Shown here one piece after another: positions 22,154-32,666 of a stretch of DNA of 64,000 nt. Below the pieces are notes generated by a model, which was not told the DNA's origin, made no database searches, and worked only from the letters and a program-made list of their open reading frames with translations. The translations under genes and the position numbers were made by a program. Position 1 is the first letter of the stretch. The number at the start of each line of letters is the position of its first letter. The stretch is from contig OX595990.1 of NCBI GenBank assembly GCA_951394045.1, positions 2,100,549 to 2,164,548 on the forward strand, given 5' to 3'. Source of the DNA: Nitzschia sp. DOCU1 (taxonomy: Eukaryota; Bacillariophyta; Bacillariophyceae; Bacillariales; Bacillariaceae).

Positions 22154-23152
22154 CTACGTCTTGCTGCTCGTCCGTCCTCGATGATCTCCCAGCTGAACTT
22201 CCGCAGTCCCGTCCTCCATCATATCAACGGAAGTTCCATGACTCAATGACGCTTGGCTTGATTTTGTCTCACCACCTTTCGCCTTCCGCTCCTCTGCCGC
22301 TTGTTCCTTCAGTCTTCGCTTCTCCCGCTTTAGTCGTTCTCGTTCCAGTTGCCGCTCCTGGAAAGCATTCATGAGTTTGCCGTCCGGCGAAAACATCAAG
22401 TCATTCTCTGGTGGCTTTATGTAAATGACACTAATCAGGAAAGCAACACACCAAAGAATACACGCCGCAATCGCTACCAAGCCACCTTGATCGAGTGTGC
22501 ACTTTGTCGTATTGCTTGCGTTTTGATAGGACACGAGATCATTGCAGAGAGAACTTTGAAACAGCAAAAACGTGAACCCCACAAAGCACGTCAGCAAGAA
22601 CAAACCCAAGCTCATGGCCCATATTTGCAACTTTCTTAGAGAAAGGCAGCTGAGGAAGAGTGTCCAAGCCGTCATTCCGATCCCGCCCAACACACTCAAT
22701 ACTCCAAAAATTCTCGACACCTCAAATATTTCGTCACTGAAATTATCTTTCTGCCTGTCTGTGTATCCTGCACAACTTCCATCGGACCAGTCAGTGTCGT
22801 CAAAGGGGACTAGCCATGTAAACAAACCAGCCGCAGCTCTATACTTGACAACGGTATTGTCTGGCGTTGGATCCAAGTAGAATTCTCCGAAACCACCACG
22901 ATCCGATTCAAAGTCAACGTAGAGGAACCGACAACTGCCCACACCATACATTGTCGCTGACAAGGCTGCTATACAACTTAGGATTAGCCCTGTTAGGACC
23001 CATCCACCGTGAGGAAAGGAACTGCAAGGGGAGATCATATTGTCAGTGTTTTTGACCACAGAAAATTCAACAGCACGGTCAAGATGATTTGCTTGCGTAA
23101 AAGAATCACCAGCAATCATCGTACTCACCAGACTCCATGAAAGTGCGTCATT
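22154..23152 (-). CDS. Four-helix membrane protein of unknown function
   Basis: Two exons, 23152-23130 (only 23 coding bases) and 23021-22154, with a 108-bp intron (GTGAGT...TTGCAG), give about 296 residues starting MTHFHGVCSFPHGGWVLTG. Four hydrophobic helices follow: one at the start (LTGLILSCIAALSATMYGV), two in the middle (IFGVLSVLGGIGMTAWTLF and LGLFLLTCFVGFTFLLF) and one later (GGLVAIAACILWCVAFLISV). The loop between helices 1 and 2 has cysteines and DDTDWSDGSC. The cytosolic tail is a charged helix (ERQLERERLKREKRRLKEQ). The topology recalls tetraspan or claudin-like proteins, but I see no motif that proves that. The first exon is inferred from splice logic, since the long frame has no ATG of its own. 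Confidence 0.7.
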   Translation of the reverse strand, partial: NDALSWSLVSTMIAGDSFTQANHLDRAVEFSVVKNTDNMISPCSSFPHGGWVLTGLILSCIAALSATMYGVGSCRFLYVDFESDRGGFGEFYLDPTPDNTVVKYRAAAGLFTWLVPFDDTDWSDGSCAGYTDRQKDNFSDEIFEVSRIFGVLSVLGGIGMTAWTLFLSCLSLRKLQIWAMSLGLFLLTCFVGFTFLLFQSSLCNDLVSYQNASNTTKCTLDQGGLVAIAACILWCVAFLISVIYIKPPENDLMFSPDGKLMNAFQERQLERERLKREKRRLKEQAAEERKAKGGETKSSQASLSHGTSVDMMEDGTAEVQLGDHRGRTSSKT

Positions 23153-23787
23153 CTGCGTCTCGTTCCTCAAAATCAAATGCTACTGTCGAAAGAAAGGAGT
23201 CGCCTCTTGGACTTGTCGTTGTTGTCGTCGTCTTGAGTGCATCCAAAGCCTTGAGTGACTTGTTGTTCATAGCCGTGAGCATTGTCGATGCGAAAATCGC
23301 GGTGCGCCTTGTCGCGTTGCTGGGTGCTCGATGGGGTGTCGGCTTGCGGATGGAAAATCTCCAACCGATGATCGGCCGTCTATCTTCCGAGTGGCATAAC
23401 AAATTATATAAGTCTGAAGACTTAGATAAACCATAGTTAGTGGATTGAAATCCGGCTGGTAGTCAATCCACGTGATAATCCAGTCCCGTGGTAATTCGCC
23501 GAGCATGCCAGCTGAGAGTTTCGCGCCAGAATTCAACTCGAGGCACGGACGGCGGACCAACAAGTGAAATGACGTATTTCCCGCCACATTTTTGGTATCC
23601 CGCACCACGGATGAAAGATGAGCGACGAGGACAGCGAATGAAGCCAAAGTGTATCATAGCTCGCGAAGCCAACAAAGGCTTCTAGCCACCGAACTACGAC
23701 GTCTCAACTCCAGACGCCGCACATACCTTCCCTTGAAACGTGTGGCCCATCGCCCGAAAGTGAGCAGAAGATTCGAAAGTTGAAACA
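23153..23787. other. Divergent intergenic region
   Basis: About 0.63 kb between the membrane-protein gene (minus) and the phosphatase gene (plus). Nothing beyond presumed promoters was recognised. Confidence 0.45.
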
Positions 23788-24732
23788 ATGAAAAGCATTA
23801 CACTGGTGCTGTTTTGCTGCGCAGCCAGCACGGGCACTGGTCTTTCGGCTGGTAACAAGCACAAGTTCTGGTCGGGCAACGCCATCAAGCTGGCCAAAGA
23901 ATTGTCCATTTCTCAACGAGAAAAGCTGATTTCGGAGGACGGAGTGTTTGTCGCGAATACAAGGGAAATCCGTATCATTGCTGAGCGGTTAGATCCACAA
24001 AAGGCAGACGATTGGATGAGGTCGGACGACTCTGTGGAACAAGACGACGCCATTATTACCAGCAAAATTGTTCACTTCCAGCGGCACGGACAAGGCTATC
24101 ACAATCTACTCGGAGACGTCTTGAGAGAAGCAGGGCTAAAACCGTCCGTTGATAGCACAGATCCCGCTATTAACCCTTGGTTGCGACCAGAGATTGTGGA
24201 TTCCCCGTTGACCGAAGCAGGGAAGGATGAGTGCCGACAACAAAGTGTTACTGCGTCTCTCTTGAGTCCAGAAGTAGTGGTTGTGTCGCCGTTGATGCGC
24301 GCTATTCAGACAGCTCAGATCAGTTTTGGACATGTGTACGGCCGGCAGAATATTCCTTGGATCGCCCACGAAGGTTGCCGAGAAGAATTGGGTGTACTGG
24401 TGTGCAACAAGCGAAGGCCGCTGTCTCTCATAAAAGCAGACTACCCGAATATTGAATTTCCGGGAGACATGACAGAAGAGGACACCTTATGGCACCCAAC
24501 GGAACGAGAACCTAATGTTTCCAAGACGAATAGAATCTACGACTTCCTGGTCAACTTTTTGGCTCAACGTCCGGAATCGGAGATCGCCGTGGTAGGGCAT
24601 TCCGCTACTCTGTTTCATATGTGCAATGCGGTAATCGATTGTGGAGATGATCTTGATCTCGCGTCTTGGTTCTTGACGTCCGAGATCCGTTCTATGAAAC
24701 TAACGTTTCGGAGAAACAATGCGAAGAAGTAG
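23788..24732 (+). CDS. Histidine phosphatase superfamily (phosphoglycerate-mutase-like) protein
   Basis: A single exon of 314 residues. An N-terminal hydrophobic segment (LVLFCCAASTGTGLSAG) looks like a signal peptide. The catalytic RHG motif lies at about 99-101 (HFQRHGQGYHN), followed by DSPLTEAGKDECRQ, the usual LTxxGxxQ-like element, and VVVSPLMRAIQTA, the second catalytic arginine region. The second catalytic histidine is in AVVGHSATLFHM at about 271. This set of residues is that of a phosphohistidine phosphatase such as SixA-like or fungal PGM-family enzymes. The substrate cannot be told; a small phosphoester is likely. The signal peptide suggests a secreted, endomembrane or plastid location. 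Confidence 0.85.
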   Translation: MKSITLVLFCCAASTGTGLSAGNKHKFWSGNAIKLAKELSISQREKLISEDGVFVANTREIRIIAERLDPQKADDWMRSDDSVEQDDAIITSKIVHFQRHGQGYHNLLGDVLREAGLKPSVDSTDPAINPWLRPEIVDSPLTEAGKDECRQQSVTASLLSPEVVVVSPLMRAIQTAQISFGHVYGRQNIPWIAHEGCREELGVLVCNKRRPLSLIKADYPNIEFPGDMTEEDTLWHPTEREPNVSKTNRIYDFLVNFLAQRPESEIAVVGHSATLFHMCNAVIDCGDDLDLASWFLTSEIRSMKLTFRRNNAKK

Positions 24733-25155
24733 GCCGCCGACAACGCCCAGCAACTCGAATAATGCTACTCATTGACGCAACGCTTCAAATTGCAATATTT
24801 TGGCAATTTCAGCGGACGATACAATTCCACTATTCGAAATTTCACCGGCTGATGCGGATGGAAGATTTTTCCATTTCCATTGTTGCAAGTTTCCTGAGAA
24901 TGACAGCGACAAAGAAGAGCTCCCGCTGCAACGAATCCGCCGCCGCCTTTTATCACATCCAGGATAATGAGTTAATATGTTTAGCAGTTGGGAGAAATCA
25001 TCTTGAGTAGGTCGGCCAAGTGAGTATGGTAGAAAATCATAGCCCGGCCGTTGGTGGGGGGCGGGGGTCGCGGTATCTTTGACTCCTGCGACTAATGAAT
25101 TCGAAATTGGTCAAAGGGATCAATTGTCATTGGCACGCGAAAACTACGATAGGCT
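24733..25155. other. Intergenic, nothing recognised
   Basis: About 0.4 kb between the phosphatase gene and the inverted-repeat element. No gene or motif was recognised. Confidence 0.4.
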
Positions 25156-26017
25156 CATTCAAAGTTTTTCCCGAGTTTGCACTTCCAGACGAGTTTGCAG
25201 GACTCATAACCCATAAAACATTGAGCGCACCCCGGACGAGTTTGCGCCCCCGACGAGTTTGCACCACTTCACTCTGTGCTTGTATTAAAACAACTACTGG
25301 CAGTGGTAAGCCATCGAAAGGAACAAGTTCTATTCCAGCATGATACAAGTTGCTCTTCTTTTGATCTGCTTTGATGCCGGGTGATGACCGTTCAGTGGCC
25401 ATGTTAAAGTTAGGCCACGTGAAGGTGCTCCAACGTTGGCAGCACAGCATTGTCATCATCCCCCATGTACACTCATTGCACAACAATCAACCATGAGCGC
25501 CCAAACTAAAGCAGGAGATGCCACAGGGGAAACTATATGCGACATTTTGGTTGAAGAGGTTGCAAGAATCCCGGTATTGGTTGTGCTGCAAACGATTGAT
25601 TGTCGTGGGCAGACCCTGGGACCAAACCGGCAAGAAAATACCAAATTCTTCGCTTGTTGTCATTGTTGAAGACTCAAGCAAACGTACGACCGTTCCATTA
25701 TTTCTGAAGTTGAAGAAGTGTGATGAGAAGAGGTGCAGCGGAGTGTTCCCATTGAGTAGTTGTTGTTGCTGTTGAACAGCATTGGTTTTGGGTTCCGTCA
25801 CGTTAAAATAGCGAGAGATAGAATTCGAAGCAGTCGAGTTTGGAAGTGCAAACTCGTCCTGCATTCCTGGGGTGCAAAAAAAGCTCCCCCCAGTTTGCAG
25901 GACAAGCTTGCGCTTCCAGACGAGTTTGCACTTCTAAATTAGCCAATCAGAATTAATTATTTTAGAAGTGCAAACGCGTCTTTGTCTGGAAGTGCATGCG
26001 CGTCAAAACTTTGAATG
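25156..26017. mobile_element. Inverted-repeat element of about 862 bp built from GACGAGTTTGCA motifs
   Basis: The left end (25156: cattcaaagtttt, 9 variable bases, tgcacttccagac) matches the reverse complement of the right end at 26017. Both have the same 13-base start, the same 9-base gap and the same second 13-base block. The 12-mer GACGAGTTTGCA or a one-base variant occurs at 25188, 25235 and 25252, and in reverse at 25847 and 25969, with a further forward copy at 25919. An inner hairpin lies at gcacttctaaa (25928) / tttagaagtgc (25961). It looks like a composite non-autonomous element or nested insertions. No transposase is present. Confidence 0.55.
25265..25800 (-). pseudogene. Possible decayed ankyrin-type gene fragment inside the inverted-repeat element
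   Basis: On the minus strand, short open pieces in different frames recall diatom ankyrin proteins. One is GNTPLHLFSSHFF...TVVRLLE near 25690-25760, and another is AGIELVPFDGLPLPVVVLIQ near 25280-25345, which recalls the SGLFPFQMAA...TMLRACP element of the ankyrin gene at 48630-50258. No intact frame joins them. The similarity is by eye and weak, so this may be chance. Confidence 0.3.
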
Positions 26018-26130
26018 GGGCTGATGACGAAAGATATGTGCATCCGACGACGAGAGATGACGCCAACGCCAACAAACCTTCCTCGAGCAAAGTCACCATC
26101 CGTACTTCTACTCGATAGTATTCAAGCAAA

Positions 26131-26982
26131 ATGAGTCAAGCAAAGTTCAGTAAGATTGCCGTCGGCCAAAAGTTCGTCAATGTCTTTGGTGAAGATGGCA
26201 CAAAAGGCATGGAATTCTTGGACGACAACCAAGCTTTGCAGCAGCGCATCCAAGAAAACCAATGGATTCGCTGGGATGGCGTCGAAGGAACGGCACAAGA
26301 ACACGCACAGTGGACTTTGAAAGAGCTGCGATCTTGGACCAGCTCCGAGCGAGACGGAGAATTTCGACAATACGGAGAAAAAGGTGGTTGCACGTATTAT
26401 ATCCACGACGAAGAGACGAAACGGGCGAACGGATATGGTCTCTTCAAGATTGAGGGAACGTTAAATCTCGAACCCAAGGATCTACTAGCATATGTGCTAG
26501 ACATGGATCAAGTAACAAAGGGGGACAGCACTGTCGTCTTGAATCGAATCATTGCCACCTACCTTGGCGCCAACAAAGGAGATCCTTTCACCGCGGTCGC
26601 CTACTGGGCGAACAATCCGGGATTTCCCTTTTATATTCGGGACGGAATCGATCTGACTTCCTATCACAGGGATGACGATGGAACCATGTGGCAAATGTCA
26701 GTCAGTCTAACAGGAGGAGACTACTTTAAATCGCAACCGAAAGGTTTTGGTGCGACGGACCGAATCTTTGGCTACAAACTAGTACCACAAGGCGACGGAA
26801 CGACCAAGACTACTTTGATTTGTCAAACAGATTTGGGTGGCTATATTCCAAAATCTTTGAGCAACTACATGGTATGTAGGGTTCTTATTGACTACATGAA
26901 AACGATTGAAACCAAGGTGAAGGAACGAAAGGAGACGGGTGAACATCAAATCGTTCTGAAAGAGATGGAGTTGGATCTCTGA
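26131..26982 (+). CDS. START-like lipid-binding domain protein
   Basis: A single exon of 283 residues. The N-terminal 90 residues are charged and unassigned. From about 85 to 275 the order of elements fits a START/SRPBCC fold: an early strand GYGLFKIEGTLNL, then PKDLLAYVLDMDQVTKGDST, IATYLGANKGDPFTAVAYW, a central MWQMSVSLTGGDYFKSQPKG, and the usual closing region TTLICQTDLGGYIPKSLSNY with a final amphipathic helix VCRVLIDYMKTIETKVKERK. START proteins hold a lipid in a deep pocket and carry or sense it. No signal peptide or membrane anchor is present, so a cytosolic role is likely. The ligand is unknown. Confidence 0.75.
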   Translation: MSQAKFSKIAVGQKFVNVFGEDGTKGMEFLDDNQALQQRIQENQWIRWDGVEGTAQEHAQWTLKELRSWTSSERDGEFRQYGEKGGCTYYIHDEETKRANGYGLFKIEGTLNLEPKDLLAYVLDMDQVTKGDSTVVLNRIIATYLGANKGDPFTAVAYWANNPGFPFYIRDGIDLTSYHRDDDGTMWQMSVSLTGGDYFKSQPKGFGATDRIFGYKLVPQGDGTTKTTLICQTDLGGYIPKSLSNYMVCRVLIDYMKTIETKVKERKETGEHQIVLKEMELDL

Positions 26983-27080
26983 GGTTGCTTCGATCAAATA
27001 AACTGCTACCTAGAATAGAATTTTACTAACACATGTATACACTACTACACCCAATATCCGTTACGTAGTCGCGTGTCGTT

Positions 27081-28095
27081 CTAATGCTGCCACAGTTGAG
27101 GCCACTGTCGAATGACATAATACATACCTGTCAATGAAAGAGCCGGTGAAAAGGAATCCAGCTGTTGGTCAATCTCTTGGACCAGTTCCAGGCGCTGACG
27201 TACTGAAAGGTTGGGCTCGCACCAACGTTGCTGCCAACGGGATAGACGGCGTATATTCGACAGTTGGACAAAATCCTGGAATGGTGACGATAACTGCCTT
27301 CGGCGAAATGCATCACTAGAAGCGTCTGATAGAAACACCTTTTGAAGCGAAGGATGGTCCTCTAGCAGCCGGATTGCCGTTGCTTGAAAAGAATCATCTG
27401 ACACGACGTCCTCGTGGTATCGAACTTCAAGTCGAAAGTATTTCAGAGTCTTGTTGAGAAACAATGCGTTCAGAAGAGTCTCCCCATCTCTCGCCTTACA
27501 GGGCATGTGGACAAAGATACCTTCCAGCGAAGTACTATCGGCAATTAATTTTGCAAGAGCGGCGACTGCGGGTTCTGCAGGAAAACCAGCGTCGTCGCTA
27601 TGCCAGTTCCCGCTGATGCTCCAATCCACATGTTTGATCTGAGGGAGGTTAGCGATTCCTTTGGTCAGTACTGGGATGATTCCAGAATTTGAGACGGTAT
27701 TGTCAAAGGGAATTGCAAGCCGAAGATTTGTGATCATTGGATGATCGTGTAGAAACTCAAGTATCTCCTGGGCATTCTGTTCGGCTGTTTTAGACTCGTC
27801 GAGGTTTCTTTCATAAAAGTAAAAACTTGAAATATGCGACGGGTCACCTTCCATTGCGCTGATTTGCTCTTTCGCCTGATGGGCTGTTACAGCGCAGACT
27901 TGACTACGATCATCCAACATGGTAGCACGTTCCTCAGAGACTGAACGCGGCTGTTGCACAGCATGGAAATCATCCGGATTCGGGTACGACCGCACACAAT
28001 GCTCGCAAAGATCAAAATCGACGACTTTCTTGGATACGACCAATGATTGGGTATTCGCTGCACTCGTCACAGATGACGCCCGGGTGATATGTCAT
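27081..28095 (-). CDS. ZZ-finger / LRR-like protein, frame broken near its N-terminus
   Basis: The long frame (up to 28070) has no ATG of its own at the start. Upstream in another frame, ATG at 28095 opens MTYHPGVICDECSEYPIIGR, the first half of a ZZ zinc finger, which stops at 28012. The second half, KKVVDFDLCEHC, is in the long frame, so the frame breaks by one base near 28030. After the finger come SYPNPDDFH, a helix-like stretch, then LRR-like segments (TNLRLAIPFD, TLKYFRLEVRYHED) and the tail LTGMYYVIRQWPQLW, which recalls the LYFLIRNAPVLW tail of the LRR gene at 317-1570. No intron fits the break. The same break is present in the remnant at 31865-32130. It is either a decaying gene or one with an uncommon start. 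The finger probably binds protein. Confidence 0.55.
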
Positions 28096-28925
28096 GTTGG
28101 ATACTTGACTCTGTGGAGAAACAATATTGCTACGCCTTCATTCGGGTCAACGTTTGACGTCGCAAGTACTATCAATGAGAGGCTTTCATCAACCAGTGCT
28201 TGCGCCATCACGAGGACATCATGACCAACGAGACCGAGAGAAAGAGAGATGCGAAAAGAAGAAGATCTTGATCAATCGACTTCTTGGACTGATTACATCT
28301 CGGTTACGCGATATGTTTGAGAAAAGTTGCGATGGACGGAGGGCTCTCCACAACGTAAGTGCAGATGCTATGAAGACCTGAAGGACCAGGAACTTGAGAG
28401 GTTTGCCGACTCTCCAGGTATGGATGTAGTCGATCGTCTAAATCTTCTTGTCCAAAAGATACACTTTGAAAGGGCGGTGTATCAACTCTATGAAGTGGCA
28501 TTAGTGGTCATATGAGTCGACTGTCTCACTAAAATGCTATCCCGTCCACTCCATTACGGTTACTACTACATGTGGCCCCATGCATGCATCGCTCCGGCAA
28601 ATGAAGCAAGAGATCGATCCTTTCCGATCTCTTCATTTGTCAAGGTATCGTAGTTACTAAGGTGATTGGGCGGGCGTACTCTACGCTGCTTAAAACTATG
28701 GCCCCGTCGTACAGACAGAAGGATGAAAGCCAGCACCTCAGCAGGGCCCACCACAAGCGCCGCTTTAAAAATAGACTCCTCCTATTAGATAAACATAGCC
28801 AAAGTCTACTATTTACGAAAGAACTGGTCATCATCGTATATCGTAACGCAGCTGGATTAGCATTGCGTCTTCGTCGACAAAAAACACACAGCCGCCACCT
28901 GCTTCTAAAGAGACGAGTATACTTC
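28096..28925. other. Intergenic region duplicated in unit B
   Basis: About 0.8 kb between the ZZ/LRR and DUF389 A genes. Its left half (to about 28400) aligns with 32130-32360, for example the words gaggacatcatga / gaggacatgaagg and agaaaagttgcgatggacgga / gaaaagctgcgaaggacgga. No gene was seen. Confidence 0.55.
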
Positions 28926-31524
28926 TTAGTGTTCCTCTTTTGGCTGACGTGCTGCAAAGCGGCGCCGGACCTGGGGTGGAGGTGGCTCGTCCTCCTCGTC
29001 ATCAGAGTCTTGACCCAACCCCAGGAACCTTGCAATGTCATGGAAACTGTAAAATCGTCCGTCTTCAGCCGGCCCAATATCGACGATTGGGTTGGCTTCG
29101 TCCACTGCTGGAATGGCCGAAATGTTGAAATTGTAGCCCTGGTTGTTGCGTTTCTTGGGATGTTTGGACTTCTTAGTACTGGTGACAGACGAAACAGGAG
29201 TCTTTGGGCCTTCATCATCGTTTGCTTGTTCCCCCTTCGCTTGGCGCTCCTTCATGATGACATCTTGGATGGTGGCTTTGATTATATCAAGATTCACAGG
29301 ACCTCTGGATCCCTTTTGAATAGCTCTGGCAATTTTGATGTCTCGGGACCAAAATGCGCTCTTTGAGCGTGATGGCGCCACCTCTTTAATCTCAAACATC
29401 ACGAGCCCACCACCCCAAATACAAATGATATTCACCATTGTAAGGAGAAAACTTATAAACGCGAGACTGCTGAAGTCCCAAGGATCTCCATTCTCGTCTT
29501 CAGTCAGAGGCAGGTCAACGGCTCCGAAATGAATCAAAATAGCAAAGGCCCAACAAATCCCAGCATTGACGGCTGGTGGCAATAGCGATGCCGAAATGGC
29601 TACACCAACCAACGAGGCAGTATTGTTTCCCAGAATACTCAACGCCACGCCCATTCCGCTTGGAATAGCTATCGCAATACCAGCCATCAAACCACGAAGG
29701 CTTCCACGCGAACTCATTTGCTCCACTGGGAACGAATCTGCCACTGGGCAAAAAGCCGTGGAAAAGCCAATGATCCCACCAACAGCAATAGAGACGAGCA
29801 GGGAGACCAACTCCTGCCAACAGCCTCGTAGCGCCATTTTCCGGTCCGACACTTGTGTGCCGAAAGTCATCCCCATTACTGGACCCATAATGGCTATAGA
29901 AAACAGTGCGCGAGTAAGTTTTCAGGGACTGATTTCAACACCGCAAGCCCCACAAGCACATTCAGGACTTACGCGAAACCAACATCGATGCAACGATTAT
30001 GACGGCATTATCGGTGACCAAGCCAATTCCTCTGTTTGGTGTGTGCGTGTGTTAGTATCGTCATAGGGGAGAGTACGGAGATTTAAGTTCCAACACTGCA
30101 CCAGATCACACTTACGCCAGAATGCTAGCAATTATTAGAAGAGAAATGTAATCCAAACCCAGTTCTGCTTGCTCCTGAATCTGCTCCTTCACTTGCTCGA
30201 CTCTTAGTCTACTAGTGGCGTTCTTCCACTCAGCCCGTGCGGTTTCCATCTTGGCCGCCTTTTGCGCGGCAGCCGACGCTGGGTCGCCATCGCTGTTCAG
30301 TCTCAACCCGCCATCTCCTGCAATCGATGAGTTTTTGGTCGGGTCCTCTTGAGCGGCATTTTCATTCAAGATATCACACGTCCTCAAGAGTTCTGCCTTG
30401 TAGATGGCAATGGTACCAACTCTACTTCCAACACCAATCCGTTCGAGCCGTTCTAATACGATTCCAATGCTCGCTTGTTTGGCCATGACCGATAGCTCTA
30501 TCCAGTCATCCATTTCTGCCTGCGCAAGGATTCTCGTCTGAACATCTGTGTACGTGGGCGTATTGTAGAAGTGATTTTCTGCATAGAGGTTTCGAAAAGT
30601 CAACCTCAGAAGCTCTTCCAATTTGATTTCGGTGTTTGGTTTGAGGATTTTTGGCTTGACTGTTGATCCGCCTTCATCTCCGCCATCCATTTCAATGGCT
30701 CTCCGAGACAGCATGCGCGAAATTGGCTCGTATCTTTTGATAGCCGCCACGGCTTCTTCCCGAGACAAATAGGCCATCGACGAGTTTTCATTGTTCTTGT
30801 GGATAACACCAAAGAAATTCATAATGGCGTCGGAGGCAGCCGTCATCATACCAGGGTCTGTTTTGACACTAGCATTGTCCCCCTCAGGGACGAGGGACAT
30901 GCGCTGCTGCTCTTCTTGATCATCGGTATTAGCAAGTCTGATAATCATATCCATCTCTTCCGCCGTCACTGAAGCGCGCCGACCAGCACTTTCTCCACCA
31001 TGTTCAACAAAGAAGGAATCGTACTCATCGTCCATGTGAGCTCTCAACTCCGAACCATCGTCATCCTCGGCATCGCCTTGTTCTTTCTTTGTCTCGGCCA
31101 TGCTGCCCACGAGCAAAGATTTGATTGCAAAAGCTGTGGTGTCGTCATAATCTGCGATAGGTTCGTTGGATGAAAGGGGACTCTCGTCTCCGGCCTGGAA
31201 CACAGGCTGTGGTTTCGTGCTGGATGATTTGATGCTCCTTGTTTCCACATCTCCTTTTTTCTCATCTGCTGTCAACAGCGGATGCACATCCCCGTCATAA
31301 TCGCAGCGTTCCGATTGCCGCTTTGGGTCGGGTTCTTCTGTAGGTGGAATGTAGACGCGATAGATGCGAGGTACCGAAATCGACAATAGCAGGGCCTTGG
31401 TTGTCGATGTGGCGAGGGGAGAAGTGCCGACATTCTCTCCAACAAGCGACGATCCCACAGTGGGAGCATCGGTGGAAGCAATACTCCCAGTATCGCCGAA
31501 ACGAATATTCTTCATGACGCTCAT
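28926..31524 (-). CDS. DUF389 membrane protein, copy A
   Basis: Three exons, 31524-30116, 30031-29973 (59 bp) and 29893-28926, with introns of 84 and 79 bp, give about 811 residues. The N-terminal 450 residues are acidic and variable but contain a conserved block (LSREEAVAAIKRY, IKLEELLRLTFRNLYAEN, GIVLERLERIGVGSRVGTIA). The membrane domain is a clear DUF389: ISLLIIASILAGIGLVTDN, VIIVASMLVS|PIMGPVMGMTFG, IAIPSGMGVALSILGNN, VGVAISASLLPPAVNAGICW, then a last helix NIICIWGGGLVMFEI and a basic C-terminal tail. DUF389 proteins are mostly bacterial and archaeal, and their transport role is not established. The exon joins restore the conserved SPIMGP motif. A paralog with the same exon plan follows at 32667-35211. 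Confidence 0.9.
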
Positions 31525-31864
31525 AATTGTCGCAACTATGTTTTATGTGAGGATGCAACGAGAGCAATAAACATGGTGGTGATGTAAGCCTTGAGTTATT
31601 ATGGAGGCTCGATCGAGAGAACGTGCTTTGTTGGGTCCCCGCGTTCCGATTCTCCGATAGACTTTGAAGTTTGACGACATGGTGCCAAGATTCGATTTAA
31701 GGACGTGACGTCAATGTACAATTAAATACAGCATATTTGGAAGTCCTCAGACATGTTATGGGAACGATGGTCAAAGATACGAAATTCCGAACGACCATGG
31801 CACTCTTTCCCCTACCGGTATAGTCTTGGTCAAGACTACAACGGTTTTGATTATTAGGACTATA
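31525..31864. promoter_or_regulatory. Upstream region of DUF389 A with a TGACGTCA palindrome
   Basis: About 0.34 kb upstream of the DUF389 A start. TGACGTCA lies at 31706-31713, 182 bp before the ATG. In Phaeodactylum, TGACGT-type CO2/cAMP-responsive elements control carbonic anhydrase promoters; whether this one is used is unknown. A TACCGGTA palindrome is at 31813-31820. The upstream region of copy B lacks TGACGTCA. Confidence 0.35.
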
Positions 31865-32130
31865 TTACTCTAGACTCGTCGCCTGTTCTTTCAAATAAAA
31901 GTTTGCCAAATGCGACAGGTCACCTATCATTGTTTCGATTTGCTCGTGCGCTTGATTAGCTGCCGTGCGCCGTAGACTAGAGAGGCGTTTTCGTTCATCC
32001 ACCATGATCGCACATTTTAGTTCACAGAAATCATCCGAATTGCAAACTCTCGCAAAAATCAAAATCGAAGATTTTCTTGGATGCGAATCGGTACCGGCGA
32101 TGATTGGGGGATCGCTACTCTCGTCTCACA
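31865..32130 (-). pseudogene. Remnant of a second ZZ/LRR gene
   Basis: The minus strand has a 65-residue frame (31865-32062) whose order follows the N-terminal region of the gene at 27081-28095: DDFCELK against DDFHAVQ, RRTAANQAHEQIETMIGDLSHLANFY against VTAHQAKEQISAMEGDPSHISSFY. Upstream, at about 32063-32130, the finger half is degenerate (KKIFDFDFCE remains; most finger cysteines are lost). The leucine-repeat body is absent. It is the truncated copy in duplication unit B. Confidence 0.7.
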
Positions 32131-32666
32131 TGACGCTATGATGGAGATGTTCTCGGGTCAAATGTGAAGTTTTCGTTGCAGCTGCATCAGTCAAGGATGC
32201 TTTCATCACAAGTGCGGGCGCCACGGCGAGGACATGAAGGAGAGGAAAGATCCTGAAACCGACTGCTTGGACTATTTCCCTCTCTGTTAGAGAAGCCGAG
32301 GAAAAGCTGCGAAGGACGGAACTCTCCACAATGAAAGTTTAGATGTTATGAAAGACCAGTAGAGGTAGTTGATACAGCTTCGAAATGGTAACAACTAAAT
32401 AGTCAACTTTCCCACAGAGATAGATGATACCAGGTTCACCACTAAATCGCCCAAGTACCAGGTAGCCACCACAGGGCCAGTAAGCGCCACGCTACTAGAG
32501 TAGTAGATTTCTCAGCAACAAAGATAGCCTAAGTCGATTCATGAAAAAAACAATCGTCATCGCATATAGTAACAACGTCAACAACACCGGGCTTGTACCG
32601 GTACAGCTGGACTACCCGCACTGCATCATCGACAAAAAATCACAAATAGCCACCTGCTTCTACTAT
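32131..32666. other. Intergenic region of unit B
   Basis: About 0.5 kb; the first 230 bp align with DNA upstream of the ZZ/LRR gene in unit A. A TACCGGTA palindrome lies at 32596-32603. No gene was seen. Confidence 0.5.

Larger units (their letters stand above)
27830..31585. repeat. Segmental tandem duplication, unit A
   Basis: Unit A contains the N-terminal half of the ZZ/LRR gene, its upstream region and the whole DUF389 gene A. It is matched, in the same order and orientation, by about 31880-35280. Similarity extends into introns and non-coding DNA, for example gtgcttgtggggcttg in the second DUF389 intron of both copies. Borders are approximate. Confidence 0.75.

Noticed and set aside
28662..29366. 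A 234-residue plus-strand frame
   Set aside because: It lies antisense to DUF389 copy A and its upstream-facing end, with no domain.
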